Positions 45,660 to 59,136 of a stretch of 64,000 nt of DNA are shown in pieces. The stretch is taken from assembly GCA_025331565.1 (NCBI GenBank), contig JAFREQ010000250.1, positions 1 through 64,000 of the forward strand, written 5' to 3'. Each line of letters begins with the position of its first letter. Position 1 is the first letter of the stretch. Source of the stretch: Holacanthus passer. Taxonomy: Eukaryota; Chordata; Actinopteri; Pomacanthidae. A model generated the notes under the pieces. The model was not told the origin of the DNA, did no database searches, and saw nothing but the letters and a program-made list of their open reading frames with translations. A program made the position numbers and the translations under genes.

Positions 45660-46289
45660 TCTCATGCTTTATCATTGGAAAGCTGCATCACCAGTGGACA
45701 TAGTAACTGATGCTTACACCGTTACCACAGCAGCTCATGCAGACAAGCTGGTGAACACAAGTCTCATCTGATCTCTTGCACATAACAGCAGACAGTTTGT
45801 CTTAAAAATCTGATTTGTCTGCAGTCTGGACAAAGCCTTCAGAGGTGCTGGTTGTTGTCCTTTTGAATTTGGACACAGTCGTCTTCTCATCTCAATATTG
45901 GAAAGAAAGCCAATAAGCACATTTCCCAAAATTGTCTACTATATATTTTAATACATCCATAGAAATTTGAAGGAAAATGTAGCAGCCAGAAATGGAACGA
46001 CAAAATAAAATCAGGCATAAATGTACCATCTTCTGGAGTCCCAATTAATTTCTGTGTCTGCTGGTGGCTTGCATTATAGGTGATCAAAGACTGCAGGTCA
46101 CACAGCTTTACCATCCTTTTGATTCAGTGCTGCATCGCTGGCTTCGTCTCTTTTTATCTGTGTGTCTCTCTCCCTCCTCCTGCTCTCTTTCTTTCTGTCT
46201 GTACAGCTGCAATCCTCACAGCTCTAATCCCCTCTTCTCTCCCCTGTGTGCTGGAACGCCATCCAACTATTTAACCACAGCCCTGAAAC

Positions 46290-46480
46290 AAACCAACATC
46301 TGTTTGGAGGCCGGCCCAGACACCGCCGCTGCTGTCCTGCTGCGAACACACCAGCCGCCGCCAGCTTAACCCCTTGCTGCCCCAACCAGACGTAGACTTG
46401 CCACGCCAGCGACGCGCTCAGCCATTGAGAGAATTGCATGTTCGCTTGCAGACGGTCGGTCGGCCTGCGTCCAAGTGCTT
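46290..46480. promoter_or_regulatory. CpG-rich patch, possible promoter or exon edge
   Basis: Noticeably richer in CG dinucleotides than the AT-rich surroundings, including CCGCCGCTG, CCGCCGCC, AGCGACGCGC and GGTCGGTCGG. No coding exon can be assigned. It may mark a promoter of an unseen transcript or just a GC-rich repeat. Confidence 0.25.
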
Positions 46481-47582
46481 TTTAAGCTTTGTGTCTGCGG
46501 TTTTTGAAGTTGTAATTCGGGATTGATTTTGTCTCCGTCTTTGGTGCTAAGTGCTCATTGCTGAGTTGTTTCTGCTCACCAGAGAGAACCTGTCAGTCAA
46601 ACTTTGCCGGCAGAACTGTGACATCTGATTAAGTTTGATTTTCTGTGAGTGGCAGTTTTTTTTACTTTGCACAGTTCAACCATGCATGCTCTTACAGCTC
46701 ATGCAAACTATAGCAGTTCTTCTAATTAACTCCAACAAATCATTGATATTTGTCACAGAAAACATCAGCTCACTACACAATGTGTTTTATCAATATACTT
46801 CTTTCCCCTCCCATGTTTTAGGTGTCACAAGAAGAACTAAAACAAGTACTTCATTAATAGGTTACTCAACAGAAAATCAGTCAGCAACTGTTTTGATGAT
46901 TAATAATTCAATCTTCAGTCATTTTTCTAGCAGAAACACTTCCTCCACCTGTTGTCTTGATATATTCAAATAATTCATTTTCACAGGACTAGTTCCATCA
47001 GTATCACGACTGTACTATATTTTTCTACTTTCCTATTTGTTTTGATCAGTGTCAAGACTTCTAGTGGCTCAAGGGATCACTCTGCTTCCTGGCAGGCTTT
47101 TAATCTGAAGTATCACCAGGAAGTGTTGAGTTTTGTTGAAAATAGTTTAATAGGAGTAAGACAACTGATTGGGACGGTGAATGAGATCAGTATGTATTTG
47201 ACAAATAATACATCAGAACAGCTGATCATTGTTGGTACCAGCTATCATTTAATTAACCTCTTTTATTTGAGAAAAGTTTTAATAAGATATAATTTGAGCA
47301 TATGCATGTTCACATCTGAGAACAGTGAGAACAGATTTTATTTGACGTCCTACATTTTGAGATATTGGATGAGATAATGGCTCCCTGCTGAGATACAGTG
47401 GCTTCCTGAAGACACAATGATGCTTGATGTTAAACAACAACAAATTTTTTTTTTTATTCTGCCGGGCTGCAACTCTTCAACATCGAGAGGGAGATCACTT
47501 ACACTGACGTTTCAGGGAACATCTCAAAAATAATTTAGACATTTAGATGAAAGAGTCAGAAACACAGACACTCATTGAGGGT

Positions 47583-47584
<2 letters not shown>

Positions 47585-47627
<43 letters not shown>

Positions 47628-47636
47628 CGTGCGCAC
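47585..47636 (+). repeat. (GT)n and (GC/GT) microsatellite
   Basis: About nineteen GT units followed by GTGCGTGCGTGCGC. Strong alternating purine-pyrimidine sequence. Confidence 0.96.
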
Positions 47637-50600
47637 AGGGTAGTATAAAAAGCCTGTGTGTGCGGTGCTGGGAGGTATACAAAAGGCTGTCTGATAGATT
47701 TTTTTTTTTTGGCTGTGCAGCCATAAGCACTAAACTTGTGTTTGGCGGTCTTCTACAAATGTTTATGGAGATATAAAGGGAAACACATTGAGGAACTAAT
47801 AATACACACAAAATTACAGTGTTTGGGAGAGAGGGGGGTCTGAAATAGATGTGGCCAAATTTAAAGCTCAAAGACGGTTTCCTGGACATCGATTTAACTT
47901 AGTCCAACAGATTTTTTTCCCAATAGGGATGTCTCCTGGGATATTTCCTTTGTCTCAGTTTGGGAATGAAACATCACCAGATTCTAGTTTTATGTCATCT
48001 ATGTCATCTTGGGTTTATGTTATATATTCTAGAGAGATGGTGTAAGATTTTGGGATTACTGAACTTAGAATAACTCCTTTCTCATTTCCTCAAATGCTCA
48101 ATTATCTTATTTTCGCATGAGCAAGACAAAGATATTTTGCCACGTAAAAGAAGCTTTTGGTTTAACAAGATAGTTAATTAATGATTACAACAAACTTTGA
48201 TCTTACATAACACATTTCCTTGTGATCAGGGAATAACAAGACAAAATGCAAGAGTTTATTATATACTTTATTTTTTGTCTTTATTTCAAATGTACATCAT
48301 GCTGTTACAGCATGATACCAGCTATAATGCACTGATAGGACTCCTAGAGGCAATTTAACAAGAAATTAAAATTATTTCTCTATAATTGCACCTCTATAAT
48401 TTGGCCTTGAACCAAAGTTATCAAAGAGGAAGCACCATTTTAAAAAATGATGGAAAAAAAAAACGTTAAATGTTAAACATAATATTTTGTGAGGGTAGGA
48501 GACTCTTGTCACAGTCGCTTGGACACCCTCAGACACAGCTACTGTTTTCACACACACACACACTGAGTTTTGTCTAAGAAACTGAGATCAACATTTATTT
48601 TCATTCAGTACAGCAAAGTACAGTATTCTGGCTTGAATTCAGACATTAAATCACGACAGAGTTGCTGCAACTTTTGCTGAGGGAAGCGTTCTCATATAGC
48701 TTCCACTGCAGAATATGAAACTTTGATCTCTGCATTCAATATTTAATATTTCACTAAATGTTTAATATGTAGCATGAGAATTATGTTTGAACAATGCCCT
48801 TAATGTTCACGAGTAGCTATCTACTAACTGTAACGACCTCAGTTTGACATATATCAGTTTCCTTAGACTTAAGACTTTATTAATTCAACCCCTATCAGAG
48901 TACTTCATTCCTCCACTAGTGATTTGTAATGGTTTTGAAAAACACTGTTCCTGCCTGAAGAGCTGTGGTATATGGTCATTAATATGCGTCTTTTTAAAAA
49001 GCAATAAGGAAACTGACTAGAGTGAGATTCACTGTTTGTCCTTCTGAAGTACAGACATTGGTGCTGGAAGCTGGGATGATCTAGTGACGGCTTGCAGTCA
49101 AGCTACTGACTTCTCAAACAGCAGAACAGCATGATATAATATTAGATAGGACGACATAACTAATGTGATACATAACTTCCTCCATAGTTCTTTGGACTAT
49201 GCAAGATCATTACTAACAAGATGGTTTTCCATTAGTCAACATAACAAAAACTTTAGGTCATACAGCATGTAAATGTATTTCCCAAAATGTTGGACTGACT
49301 TCATGAATGTCACTTTGAATGCAGTGCGCAAGCAGCACCAGAGGTAAAAAAGTCTCATGAATAAGTGTAGAAAGGTTTCCTGTCAGCGAGAGAGTGAGTA
49401 GAATATGTAGGACCTTCAACGTGGAGCTCGTCCTGCGAGCGCCTCAGTGACGGGAGCTCAGACCCCTCCCTTGTCCCCCAGCTGACCCCGGTCTGAAGCC
49501 AGTCTGTCAGGCTCGGTGCTCCCCCTCTGTTTACCTGTGAACTTGAACCCCATACACAAACTGGTTGGACCACTTTGTGTGTGTATGTATGTGTGTGTGT
49601 GTGTGTTTTGGGGGAATATGAAAGGAAATGGCATGGCTGCTTTTATTTGAGCTCAGACAGTATGAATTCCTTGGGCTGAAGTTGCTTCCAAATACCAGCA
49701 AACACACACATAGGTTGTAATGGAGTTGTGTGTGTGTCTGGGGTGTGAGGACGATCTTTTAACAGCAACAACTGCGACTAAACCGTTACATATAAAGTAT
49801 CTGCACAGCTACGCATTTTATAGTGATTTTCTCTCTCTCTTTTTCTGTGTGTGTGTTTGCGTCTGCACGAGCAGTGAGGAATGTTAACAGCGTCCAGATG
49901 TGGGGAGGTGAGAGAGGGATACACGCCGCTTAATGGTGACTCACTGGAATTTGACACAGACCCACCATTTCCATTCAAAGTTCTGTCATTTCCACAGTGT
50001 GTTCAAAGTGGCAGCTGCTGCAGAGTGAGTCAGAACATTAGTGCAGACACCCAGAGCACAACCAAACAAACCAGAGCCAGAGCAGGACACTGGTACGCTG
50101 GTTTCACACAGGTGGACGAGAGCAAACACGCTAAGGTCATCTGTGACTTCCACTTGAAATCTGCTTGCTGAGAAAACATTTACCCCCTCACATGTTCCTT
50201 GTCTCTCATGTGTCTCTACAAGATAAGACTCAGAGGAAAGCTGTTGCTAGAAAGCTTCACAGAAGATGTTGTGCACACGGGCAGATGTGACCTCATGGGA
50301 AACAAACCTGGCCTTGATGGCAGAAAATCTCAGTAAACCTTGGTCATCCTGCAAAATTTGACAAACCCATAACCCCCCTCACCCAAACGCTAGTTACTTA
50401 CCCTAAACCAACTGCAGTGGGAAAATATAAAAACAGCATTCAGACTCACTACAGGATGATGCATATTTGAAAATTCTAATTAAACTCAGTTCTGAACTAT
50501 TTGCAGGTATTACTTCTGAAACTGAGGATGTTCAGGTGCTGCTGTGTGTCCTCATGGCAAACAGCTACACCTGCTGAGCAGGTGCTCATGTGACAAGTGA

Positions 50601-52429
50601 ATATACAGCTTCTGTTTCTCTGTGCTTCTGTAAGTTTCCATTAACCAAAAGTGCAGGAACAAATGGGATCCACCAAACATACAGTAAATGAAATGTATTA
50701 CAACTATTTCATCTCATCTTCGCTTGTCAGGGCACAATGAACAGATACTTTGTCTTATTTATTATTTACTTTTGTTGACAAAATTAACACTGTATTAAAC
50801 AAAGGAACCAGCCTGACTTTATTTTGTACATGAGATTTATGATTCATATAACGTGAACACACACTGACCGCACTGCTGATCCGCTGCCGGTGACTCACAG
50901 CAGGTTGATATTCGGCTCAAGTCAATTTCAATTTCACTTTCTGTGAAATTCAAGTTTTGTGGTTCTACTCTCGATTTGTGTCTCAAAGGGAAAATCCCGC
51001 CTCAGAGGAAATTATGCTAACTTGATGTAAATGGAAGCTGTGTCATGAACTGTGAACAGACAAATATCTCTCACAAAGCTCATTTTTGTGGCTGGTGCAT
51101 GGTAGCATGCCATTAAATTAATTAATTTAAACACTTGAGACTCACAGTATTAATCACAGTATTCTTGCAATTCAGTACTAATATTGCAGTATTCTACCAA
51201 TACAGTACAGTATTCACCAGAACAACTCTTCAGCAGCTGACTGACTGATACCTACTTAGTTGATTATGTAGCATAACCAGTTGAGTCTGTGTTGATTTGA
51301 TTTGCTAAACTCTTATCAAACCCTTTTATCTCTCCTCACTCTTTTTTATTGGCAACACCAATCATGTAATGTTAGTGGTCTTTATTTAATTGAAGCTGGT
51401 GTGCCAAACATGACCATCACTGGTGGCAGATGATATCAATTCTAGCTAATTAAAATTAATTGTCTGAGTAAGTTGACGACATACCAAAATCAAACTTGTC
51501 TGGTTAAAATGTTCTTAGTCAGTGACTGCACTCTGGTGACCTGTCTTGCAACGATGTGCAGAACTCAGTTATTTAGTTTTGCCCTTAATAATCAGAAACT
51601 GTGGTAGGTGGCTGGGTGCCTGCTCAGACCTGGGCAGATGCTAAGAGGCTTGACACCTTGATACTTTTATGACCTTGTTACACTGAACCCCTTCATGCTA
51701 CACACACATAAAACATACAGTGTATACTGTGTGTGGCCAGGCTGTGAGATCCTAGAGCTTAAAGTACAATGACCAAGTCCAACAACCAACCAGGAAATGG
51801 CTGAATCTCACAGATTCAATAAGAATGCATTTGATGGAAAATGAAAGGCAGAGAAAAAGACTTTCCCCAAGAATAGAAAATGTGTTAAGGATTCTAAACA
51901 ATGCTGCATGCACAGTTGAACAAAATGAGTAAATAATGAGCCATGGTCGTTGGTAGTGAGTTACTCACCACACACACTGACACCTAGTGTCCCAGTCACA
52001 CACACTACAAACAAAGATGAAAGTGCGGAGGACCTATCATCACTGGACCCCCACGCATAGGATGACTGCTCTTGTCAGTTCAAAGAATCTATTAAAACCA
52101 CAAGGCACAAATAACATCATCATCGCTGAAATAATAAACATATATGGGAAGATGTAGAAAAAAAAATAGAAAAAAGATGACCATACAACGGTTTTTAACA
52201 TGGAGGGGTCTATGGGAATTGACTCATTATTGAAGCCAGCCTCAAGTGGTCGTTCGAGGAACAACAGTTTTTATCATTTCCTCGATGATAAATATTCCTG
52301 ATTCAGCCCCAGATGTTGCTGCTTGGACCAAACAGGAAACTCGCAGCACAACATCACTAGATCAGGATCTCTAACAGCTGTCACAGTGTTCGGAGTACCT
52401 GGGGGGCAAGTCAGGAAAAGGTTTCTGTA

Positions 52430-52745
52430 CAGCTGTCTTTAGGTGAAGATGTGTGATATCTATGACAGGTTCTCTGTGATGCTGACTCTCAGGAACCTGA
52501 AACTGTTCACCTGCTCCACCTCAGCTCCGCTGATGTAAACAGGGTGTCTGTGTTTTTGCCTCCTTTTTCCTAAAATCAATGATCAGCTCCTTGTTTTCTC
52601 TGATGTTGAGCAGTAGGTTGTTCTCTGTGCACCACTCTGCAAGATCGTTGATTTTCTCCCAATAGCAAGTGTCATCGTTGTTTGAAATCCAGCTGATGAT
52701 TGGGATGTTACCCACAAATTTCACTACAGTGTTCTCTCCGCACAC
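52430..52745 (-). pseudogene. LINE reverse transcriptase fragment, motif C region (LINE C)
   Basis: The minus-strand frame 52521-52745 reads KFVGN near the start (corresponding to KFADD), then ISNNDDTCYWEKINDLAEWC, TENNLLLNIRENKELIIDFR and KK. Other CR1/L2/Rex1-like RTs have the same order after the FADD motif: WC..NNL.LN..KTKE..VDFR. Continuing on the minus strand, AEVEQVNSFRFLRVSITENL appears near 52525-52465, the following structural motif. The aspartates of the FADD motif are lost and an earlier part is missing. Confidence 0.75.
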
Positions 52746-52754
52746 AGAGTCTGA

Positions 52755-53000
52755 TGCCTACAATGCATACAAAAAAAATCACACTGAGTTATTTAAAAGG
52801 CCAATGGCAGCAGGATAAATGAGTCTTAAGCCTATTGGTCACATTGTAAGCAACAATCTGCCAAGACAGAAGCAACTTCAGCTCCTTGGCCAAGGGGGCG
52901 GTTCCGATCAGCCAGGATCGACTGGGCCTTCTTCAAAGTCCTAACCTTGTACAGATGAGGAAGGTCATTCAAGGTTGTGCTTGCAGCGCTGGTGCACACT
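52755..53000 (-). pseudogene. C-terminal end of a second LINE ORF
   Basis: The minus strand encodes ASTTLNDLPHLYKVRTLKKA followed by QSILADRNRPL. A shifted frame then gives NVTNRLK and, after another shift, YPAAIGLLNNS. This resembles the C-terminal tail of LINE proteins (R..KKA..IL.D..HPL..., NR.K.SF.P.AI.LLN). It lies upstream, in minus orientation, of the RT fragment 52430-52745, although a C-terminus should lie downstream. The two therefore come from different insertions. Confidence 0.55.
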
Positions 53001-56000
53001 CAGATGATACCTTCGCAAGCAGAAACAGATTGCAGGGTAAGTGACCTGTACCAGCTGACAAATGAGGATGTGAGGACTGATTCAGTAAAACAGGAATTTT
53101 TCATGAAGGTACTGTCAACGTTAAAACTGGAAGCTTATTTCATCCATATTTTCTGTCTGCGAATGTTCAGTCAAACGGCTCATAGACTCTGAGCAGAAAC
53201 TGTCCTCATGCTAATGTCCCAGTGAATACATTTCAGATTGGAAACACACTTTTGGCACCATGGACCCACCAACAGACGGGGAACTAAGAGGGTGGTGTGA
53301 GGAAAGCTCATCAGCTCACCCACTGGTGATGCTAGAAGAAAGGTCACAGCAGGTTTCATGGTGCCAAGATTGTATCCTCTGAGCAAAATCGTTGGACGGA
53401 CTGAGTGACACTGAATGATTTTCCCTTCGTAAAACTCTGGTCATAGAAGTTTTTATGACATTAAACCTTTGGACTGAAATCAATTAATTTATGCATAATT
53501 AAACTGAGCTTAGCGGATGTGCCTGTGAAGTAAATCCCTACTGAACTTTCACAGAGTTCAACTTTGATGAACTTTGACATTGTGAATTCAGTTTGTTTAC
53601 CAATTACATATTGTTTTAATGGTGCTGACATTTTAGGGGAGGAAGATCAAAATGGTAGGAGCTTCTAATTTCATAGAACTTTGCTCTGTCAGAGTATAAA
53701 CTGCTCTGCTAAATGGGTTTATTGTGGTTTCCTTTCAATTAACTGTGCTAATTTGTGCTTATTGTTGCTTTCTGATTGGACCGGCCATGAAGGCCTTGTT
53801 CAGACCGGCATTAGCACTGCTTGAAAAAAACTTGGCCCTCTCAGTAGTTGGGATGGCTGCATTGGCTCAGTAGAGGCAGGGTCATAAAAAATTGCGTTTG
53901 TCAATCAAACATGTGAAAGTACAAATTCCTGGAAGATTACTTTGTTATGTGAAGTCATATTTCTGCTGTTTACATGGAAATCCTAGCAACAAAAGATAAA
54001 ATGATTGTGATAACTTTCCAGAGTAGTAAAACTCTTTCTCAGTTTTCTTAACAGCTGTGCAAAGTTTTGGTGTCTGATAAACCTTCTAAAGCTCAAACTG
54101 GACTTCCTGGATCTGATGTCATTGTCTCATCAGTACCAGAAACAATGTTCTCACACAAAACAGCTTTTTACATTATCTTAACACAGGGCTGTTTTCTGTC
54201 TGAATGATCCAGACCCTAATGGGAAAAAATGACAAACAGAAATGTTAAAATCGTTCTCCTTCATTCAGTGAGCACCATCAGTCTCTGTCCTCAAAATGAA
54301 CTTGAAAACCCATCACTTCTGAGAGGATTTACTCCACTAATACGTCTGTTTGTCTCTGTTCTTCTCTCTTTCTCCGTCTGCCAAAAACAAATGATTTTCT
54401 ATGCCCTTTCTATGTTTTACCTCATGCAGATTCATGCCAGTTCACCCTGGTGGATCTTTCTCTAAGGCTTCTCCTTCATTAACTGACACTTTGACACGAT
54501 GTTTTACAAACCAAAAATACAGATGATTCTCAAACATTCTCAAATTCCTGTTGTGAACGCAGCACTGCAGAGGAACGTTTCACTGGTCCAGCTGGAAAAC
54601 TACCGTACCGACTATTTACTGGTGAAAGATAGAGCAATAATCTAGTGACCCAGGAGGTTGTGAGATGCCAGTGAAGACAGGGAGAAACAGCTTTTATGGC
54701 CTCAGTCATCAGATTTCTACTTCACAGTCTGCAGAGCTTTTACACCCACATCTGGAGCTGGTTGTACCTTTACCACCTTTATCCCCCCCCAACTCCTACA
54801 ACTGGAGCGATGTGAGTCGGATTCCCTTGTTGTTAAACAGCAGCAAACAGGACATCGTTTCCAACCCTCACAGATTTGCCAGAGGGGGACGTGGAGGGAT
54901 AGAGGACGGCAGCTGGAGGACAGACAAAGGTATAAAAGACAGAATCTGTTTTGTGTCCAAATTGCTGAACAGGTCAACAGGACTATTCTAGTAAGACGTA
55001 TCTGACAGTAAACAGTGCCCACACTGCTGCTCAGAACGCTGCATTATGTAAATCCTCAGTGAATGCCTTTACATTCCATTCATGCTGCTATTTTAAACAA
55101 GGTTAATCTACTGGTAGAGGGATTTAATAGGGATATTAATCTGTCAGCATGGGCCCACACATACACCCATAATTCTGCTGTTTGGAGCCTGTTTTATCAC
55201 CTGCTATTGAACAGTCGCTGAGGTTCCTCAAAAGTGTTAGGGGTGATGAAATCCTTCAGCTCCCACTGAATCTGCACGGAAGACATTGTGGATCAGGCTG
55301 CAGCTTCTGGCAAATAATAGTAGATAATAAAACAACAATCAAATAATACCGCTGCCTGAAATCCCTCACACACTCCCACTACATACATTTAATACCTATC
55401 AAAGCCTTTTTTCAAATAATACAATCTCCTTTTTGTAATTGACCCATTTGAATTTTGTGAAACTTTTATTTTTTTTTACATTTCATTATCACTTCTCATT
55501 GTTCTTCCATGCTTTGTGTTGAAATATTTCTTTACAGTTTTGCTGTTAGCCTATTCTGTTTTGTGATGATTCATGAGTTTGTCCACTCTTCATTTTGTTC
55601 CATACTTTACTGTATACATATTCTTTTAAATATGTTCTTGATTTAATTCAGTGGTTTTTGAAATATTGTATGTTTTGGTTTTTGTCTATTTTCTATTTTG
55701 TTCCATATGTGTCTCAGGAGTATTACTTTATGTTGCTGTTAGTCAGTTCTCAATTTTGCTCTGTATTTTACAGAGGAAAAAAAATCCCCTTCAAGTGTTG
55801 ATGCCTGCCATTATTTTGTTCCACACTTTGGTTGGTGTCCATAGACTCTTCATGTGGAATTCACTTCGCTTGGATAGAAAACTATTTTGGCTTGTGTTAC
55901 TACAGTGACTTCCATGAAGCAGAGTAGTTACACATGGACCTTCATACACAGTGATGAACACATGGGCAGTGTTTTAGTCCCTGTGTAGTGCAACAAGGCC

Positions 56001-56340
56001 TAAAAGCAGCACTTCAGTCCCTGCAAGGCACAAACCAGTGGATGTGGGCCCTGAGCTTTAATAGCAACATCCTTCTCTGCTCAGAACAAATCTATAAAAC
56101 TGCAGATTCCCAGTCTACTCCAGAGGGGCGGAAAACTGCTTCAACATGTGCTTTTTCCATATCCCGCTGCTATTCTGGAATTTCGTTTATGTACATTGTC
56201 AAACTTCTCACACTGTGAGAATAAAGGCATAAAAGCAATTAGGGGCCAGGGGGAAAGCAGAGATGAGGGGGAGGACAGAGGAGGGCTAGAGGAGCTGGAT
56301 GTGTGGTGCCAGGGCCTGGTGGGGTTTGGGAATGTGGTGG

Positions 56341-56341
<1 letters not shown>

Positions 56342-56375
<34 letters not shown>
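56342..56375 (+). repeat. (GT)n microsatellite
   Basis: About seventeen GT units. Confidence 0.96.
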
Positions 56376-56378
<3 letters not shown>

Positions 56379-57329
56379 GGGGATCCCCAGGACAGAGCCT
56401 GGATCTGGGTTTCCATTCACACGGGAAGCAGGGTGATAGCAGGGCTGCATCCTGCTTCTGGAGGAGACTCTGGACTAACAGCTTCAGGCTTGGATACTGT
56501 GACACCCATGTTCCCCAAGTTTCATTTCCAACCACCATGCCCCTGACATTACACCGGGGTCCTGAGAACATGCAAACACAGGAAAGAGGCGTCTCACTCC
56601 GATGTCCACCCCGTTTCCCACTTTTTCACTGCGACAATCCTTCATTTATCATTTTTTAAAAACTCTTGTAATTTACCTAGAACTAAATTTAAGACAGATC
56701 TGTCTGAAAAGAGAGCGAGAGAATCTTTTAGGTAGATTTATGGGGAAAATTTAAATTAATCAGTAAGTTGTCTGCATGTTTGAAAAAAAAAGATATTTTT
56801 TGGAAAATATTTTGTGTTACAGAAAAATAGTTGTTTCAAAGTAAGTTTAGAGATTTACAGTAGACATTACTTCATTACATTCACTTCCTGAGAAAACTTT
56901 TTAAAGGTAGGAAGAAGACAGTATTGAACTTTGGTAAACTGGTGAAAGCAAATTTTTGTGTGCAAATACCTCATTTAATCAATGTCTTAAAAGCCATGTA
57001 CGAGCATGGCGTACTTCTGGGGTAGACTGTTTTTGTTTGAGTGCAGATTCACTGGAACAGGATCGAGGGTTGTTGTTCTGTATTGAATGTTATGATTAAA
57101 AAAACAACAACCAATCAACAATACGGTTAATATAAATCTCTGTTTTACTAATAATAGATATCCAATAACTATTGAAGTGAAAACTTTGAACCAGGCACAT
57201 TGTAGTTTATTTCTTTATACAAAACATGAGGAAAATTCAATTCAAACTATTTATGGACATATTTGTAGAAACACCATCTCTGAGTGGGTGTTAACCATGA
57301 CATCACTTCAGTGACAGCTGACGGCCGGC

Positions 57330-57345
57330 GTTGCCAGGAGACAAC
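57330..57345 (+). promoter_or_regulatory. RFX X-box-like motif
   Basis: GTTGCCAGGAGACAAC has two imperfect inverted half sites (GTTGCC and GACAAC) as in RFX-binding X boxes of ciliary gene promoters. A single match in 64 kb could be chance, and no promoter context is proven. Confidence 0.2.
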
Positions 57346-58055
57346 GTCCATGATGCTCTGACTGGAGAACATCAGATAGTTTATCCTGCATCACGTTAGA
57401 AATAAGCCATTCGAGATTTAATGTGTCACTGTTCGTGTTCCACTCAGAAAGAGGAAGCTAGTTAGCCTAGCTGGCTAATGTTATTCCCACTCTGTTCACC
57501 CTATGTTATTGAAAGGAGGGAGCATTAACTTTCTCTTCTTCATGGTTTCAGATGTGGTCAATAAGTTGCCCTGAAAATTCAACACTCTGTGTGGAATTGC
57601 AGTGAAGAAACTCTTTTTGGTGCCACGCATACAGATCCTTGCATTTATCAAATGACAGTATTGACATTATCAGTCAGAACCAGAAATTCATTCTACAGAA
57701 TGCCTCCTATATAGAACTGACAAAGGGGGCGCTGTCACTGCTGCAGATCACAAAATAAATTTAAACTTTGTCTTGTTTGGACCTAATCAGTTCTCAAATA
57801 ATAACATACACTAAGAAGATGAAGTATGGAGAAAAAAAAGAAATTTCTTTCATTCATTTCACTTCAATTTCAATTTCAAGAAGCAATCCAGGAGCCATAG
57901 TGTTTCACTACCATGAACACACACACATACACTGTAGTTGAAATCCCACATACACTGTTCTGCTGCCTCAAATACTCATTAGAGACCAAATGTGGATTAT
58001 TTCACTGCTGAAAATAATCCTCAACCTACAGTATTTCCTCCTGTTTGAGTAACCT

Positions 58056-58295
58056 TTGATAAAAACTACAGTGACCAGAGGTTTTAGAAAATTACTGAAC
58101 TTTTATTAGAAAAATGAAACAGTATATTTTTGAGCAGTTTTTAAAGTCTTTAGTAGGAACCAATGGACTGCACCACAGACAGGGCAGAGAAGTCTGAAAG
58201 TATTGAGACATGTACTGACATACTGTTGGTTTGAGTCTGTTCATGGGATTTGTTGACAATAATAAAAATAAAGAATGACACCAGGTTTATCTTTA
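58056..58295 (+). repeat. Diverged direct repeat, copy 1
   Basis: Matches 60809-61010 in the same orientation. Landmarks shared: TTTGATAAAAACTAC, GAAAATTACT/GAAATTACT, TTTAAAGTCTT, CCAATGG, CCACAGACAGG and TTCATGGGATTTGTTGACA. The family is unknown; it may be a local duplication or two copies of an old repeat. Confidence 0.75.
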
Positions 58296-58769
58296 AATGT
58301 GGAAATACTCCAAACTGTGTTTCTTGATTTTGCTGGTTGATATAAAACTTTTAATTTGTCAGTGCACACCACTGAATCACACATTCCCTCTGTTTGCTCT
58401 GAAACAACAGGCAGCTCTGCGTCCCCATGAGACAAGGAGAACAGGACATCCAGAGGAGGAAAGGACAACTCAGATAAAAAAACCATATCCTTACACTGAG
58501 AAAGTAAAAAGCAACACACACACAGCAGTGGAAGGAGGCAGAGGGGGTGGGGATTGTTGAAGAGGTCCAGATGCAGGGAGCGTGCACAAGGAAGAGGACA
58601 TGCCGGATGCCTAGAGAAAGAAGCCACCGCCCACCTCCCATCAACCCCCCACCAACAGCCTCTCTTTCTCCGCTCTTCCCAAAGAGAGCTGATGACGAGC
58701 AAAAGGCAAAACTTTCCCTAGGCTATAATTAGCAACCCTCAATTTGACTCATCACAGTCTCAGTGCACC

Positions 58770-58792
58770 GTGTGTGTGTGTGTGTGTGTGTG
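58770..58792 (+). repeat. (GT)n microsatellite
   Basis: About eleven GT units followed by GCGCACGCATGC. Confidence 0.93.
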
Positions 58793-59112
58793 CGCACGCA
58801 TGCAAGCTATGTGTTTAACCCTGACAGAGCTTTCGAGTCTTTGGTAGCTTTGGGAGGAAGTCGACTGCTGCAGAAAAGACGTGACTTGTAGGAGCCATGA
58901 AGTGTCTCTCATTAAAACGAGCAGCATATTAACAAAACATATTTCTGTGTTAGTGTTTGTACGAGCAGTAATGTGGTGTAGAAAGAAAAGTAGGGAAAAT
59001 GTCAACTCCAATCAGTGGTCAAACACCCCTACGAACAGAAATGAATCATGCATTTATAAAAGCAATAATTAATGTGGAAAGCCTCTAATACACAGGCCTA
59101 AAACTGAAATGC

Positions 59113-59136
59113 AATAAATAAATAAATAAATAAATA
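59113..59136 (+). repeat. (AAAT)n microsatellite
   Basis: About six AAAT units. Confidence 0.92.

Larger units (their letters stand above)
45670..52375. other. Non-coding interval, no gene recognised
   Basis: Holds a CpG-rich patch at 46290-46480, a GT tract (47585-47636), an inverted repeat with 9-base arms near 48297-48317, and GT-rich patches near 49579-49604. Frames such as 46635-46973 and 49881-50171 have no motif I know. Confidence 0.5.
53005..58050. other. Non-coding interval, no gene recognised
   Basis: Contains an 11-base inverted repeat (53252-53262 and 53357-53367), a GT tract (56342-56375) and an RFX X-box-like motif at 57330-57345. Open frames at 54665-54991, 56148-56546 and 56303-56659 are overlapping, unsupported or repeat-derived. 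Confidence 0.5.

Noticed and set aside
56148..56659. Overlapping plus-strand frames over 110 codons
   Set aside because: Both pass through the GT microsatellite and share the same DNA in different frames.
58241..58702. 153-codon minus-strand frame
   Set aside because: No motif; it overlaps one copy of the direct repeat and two other chance frames.
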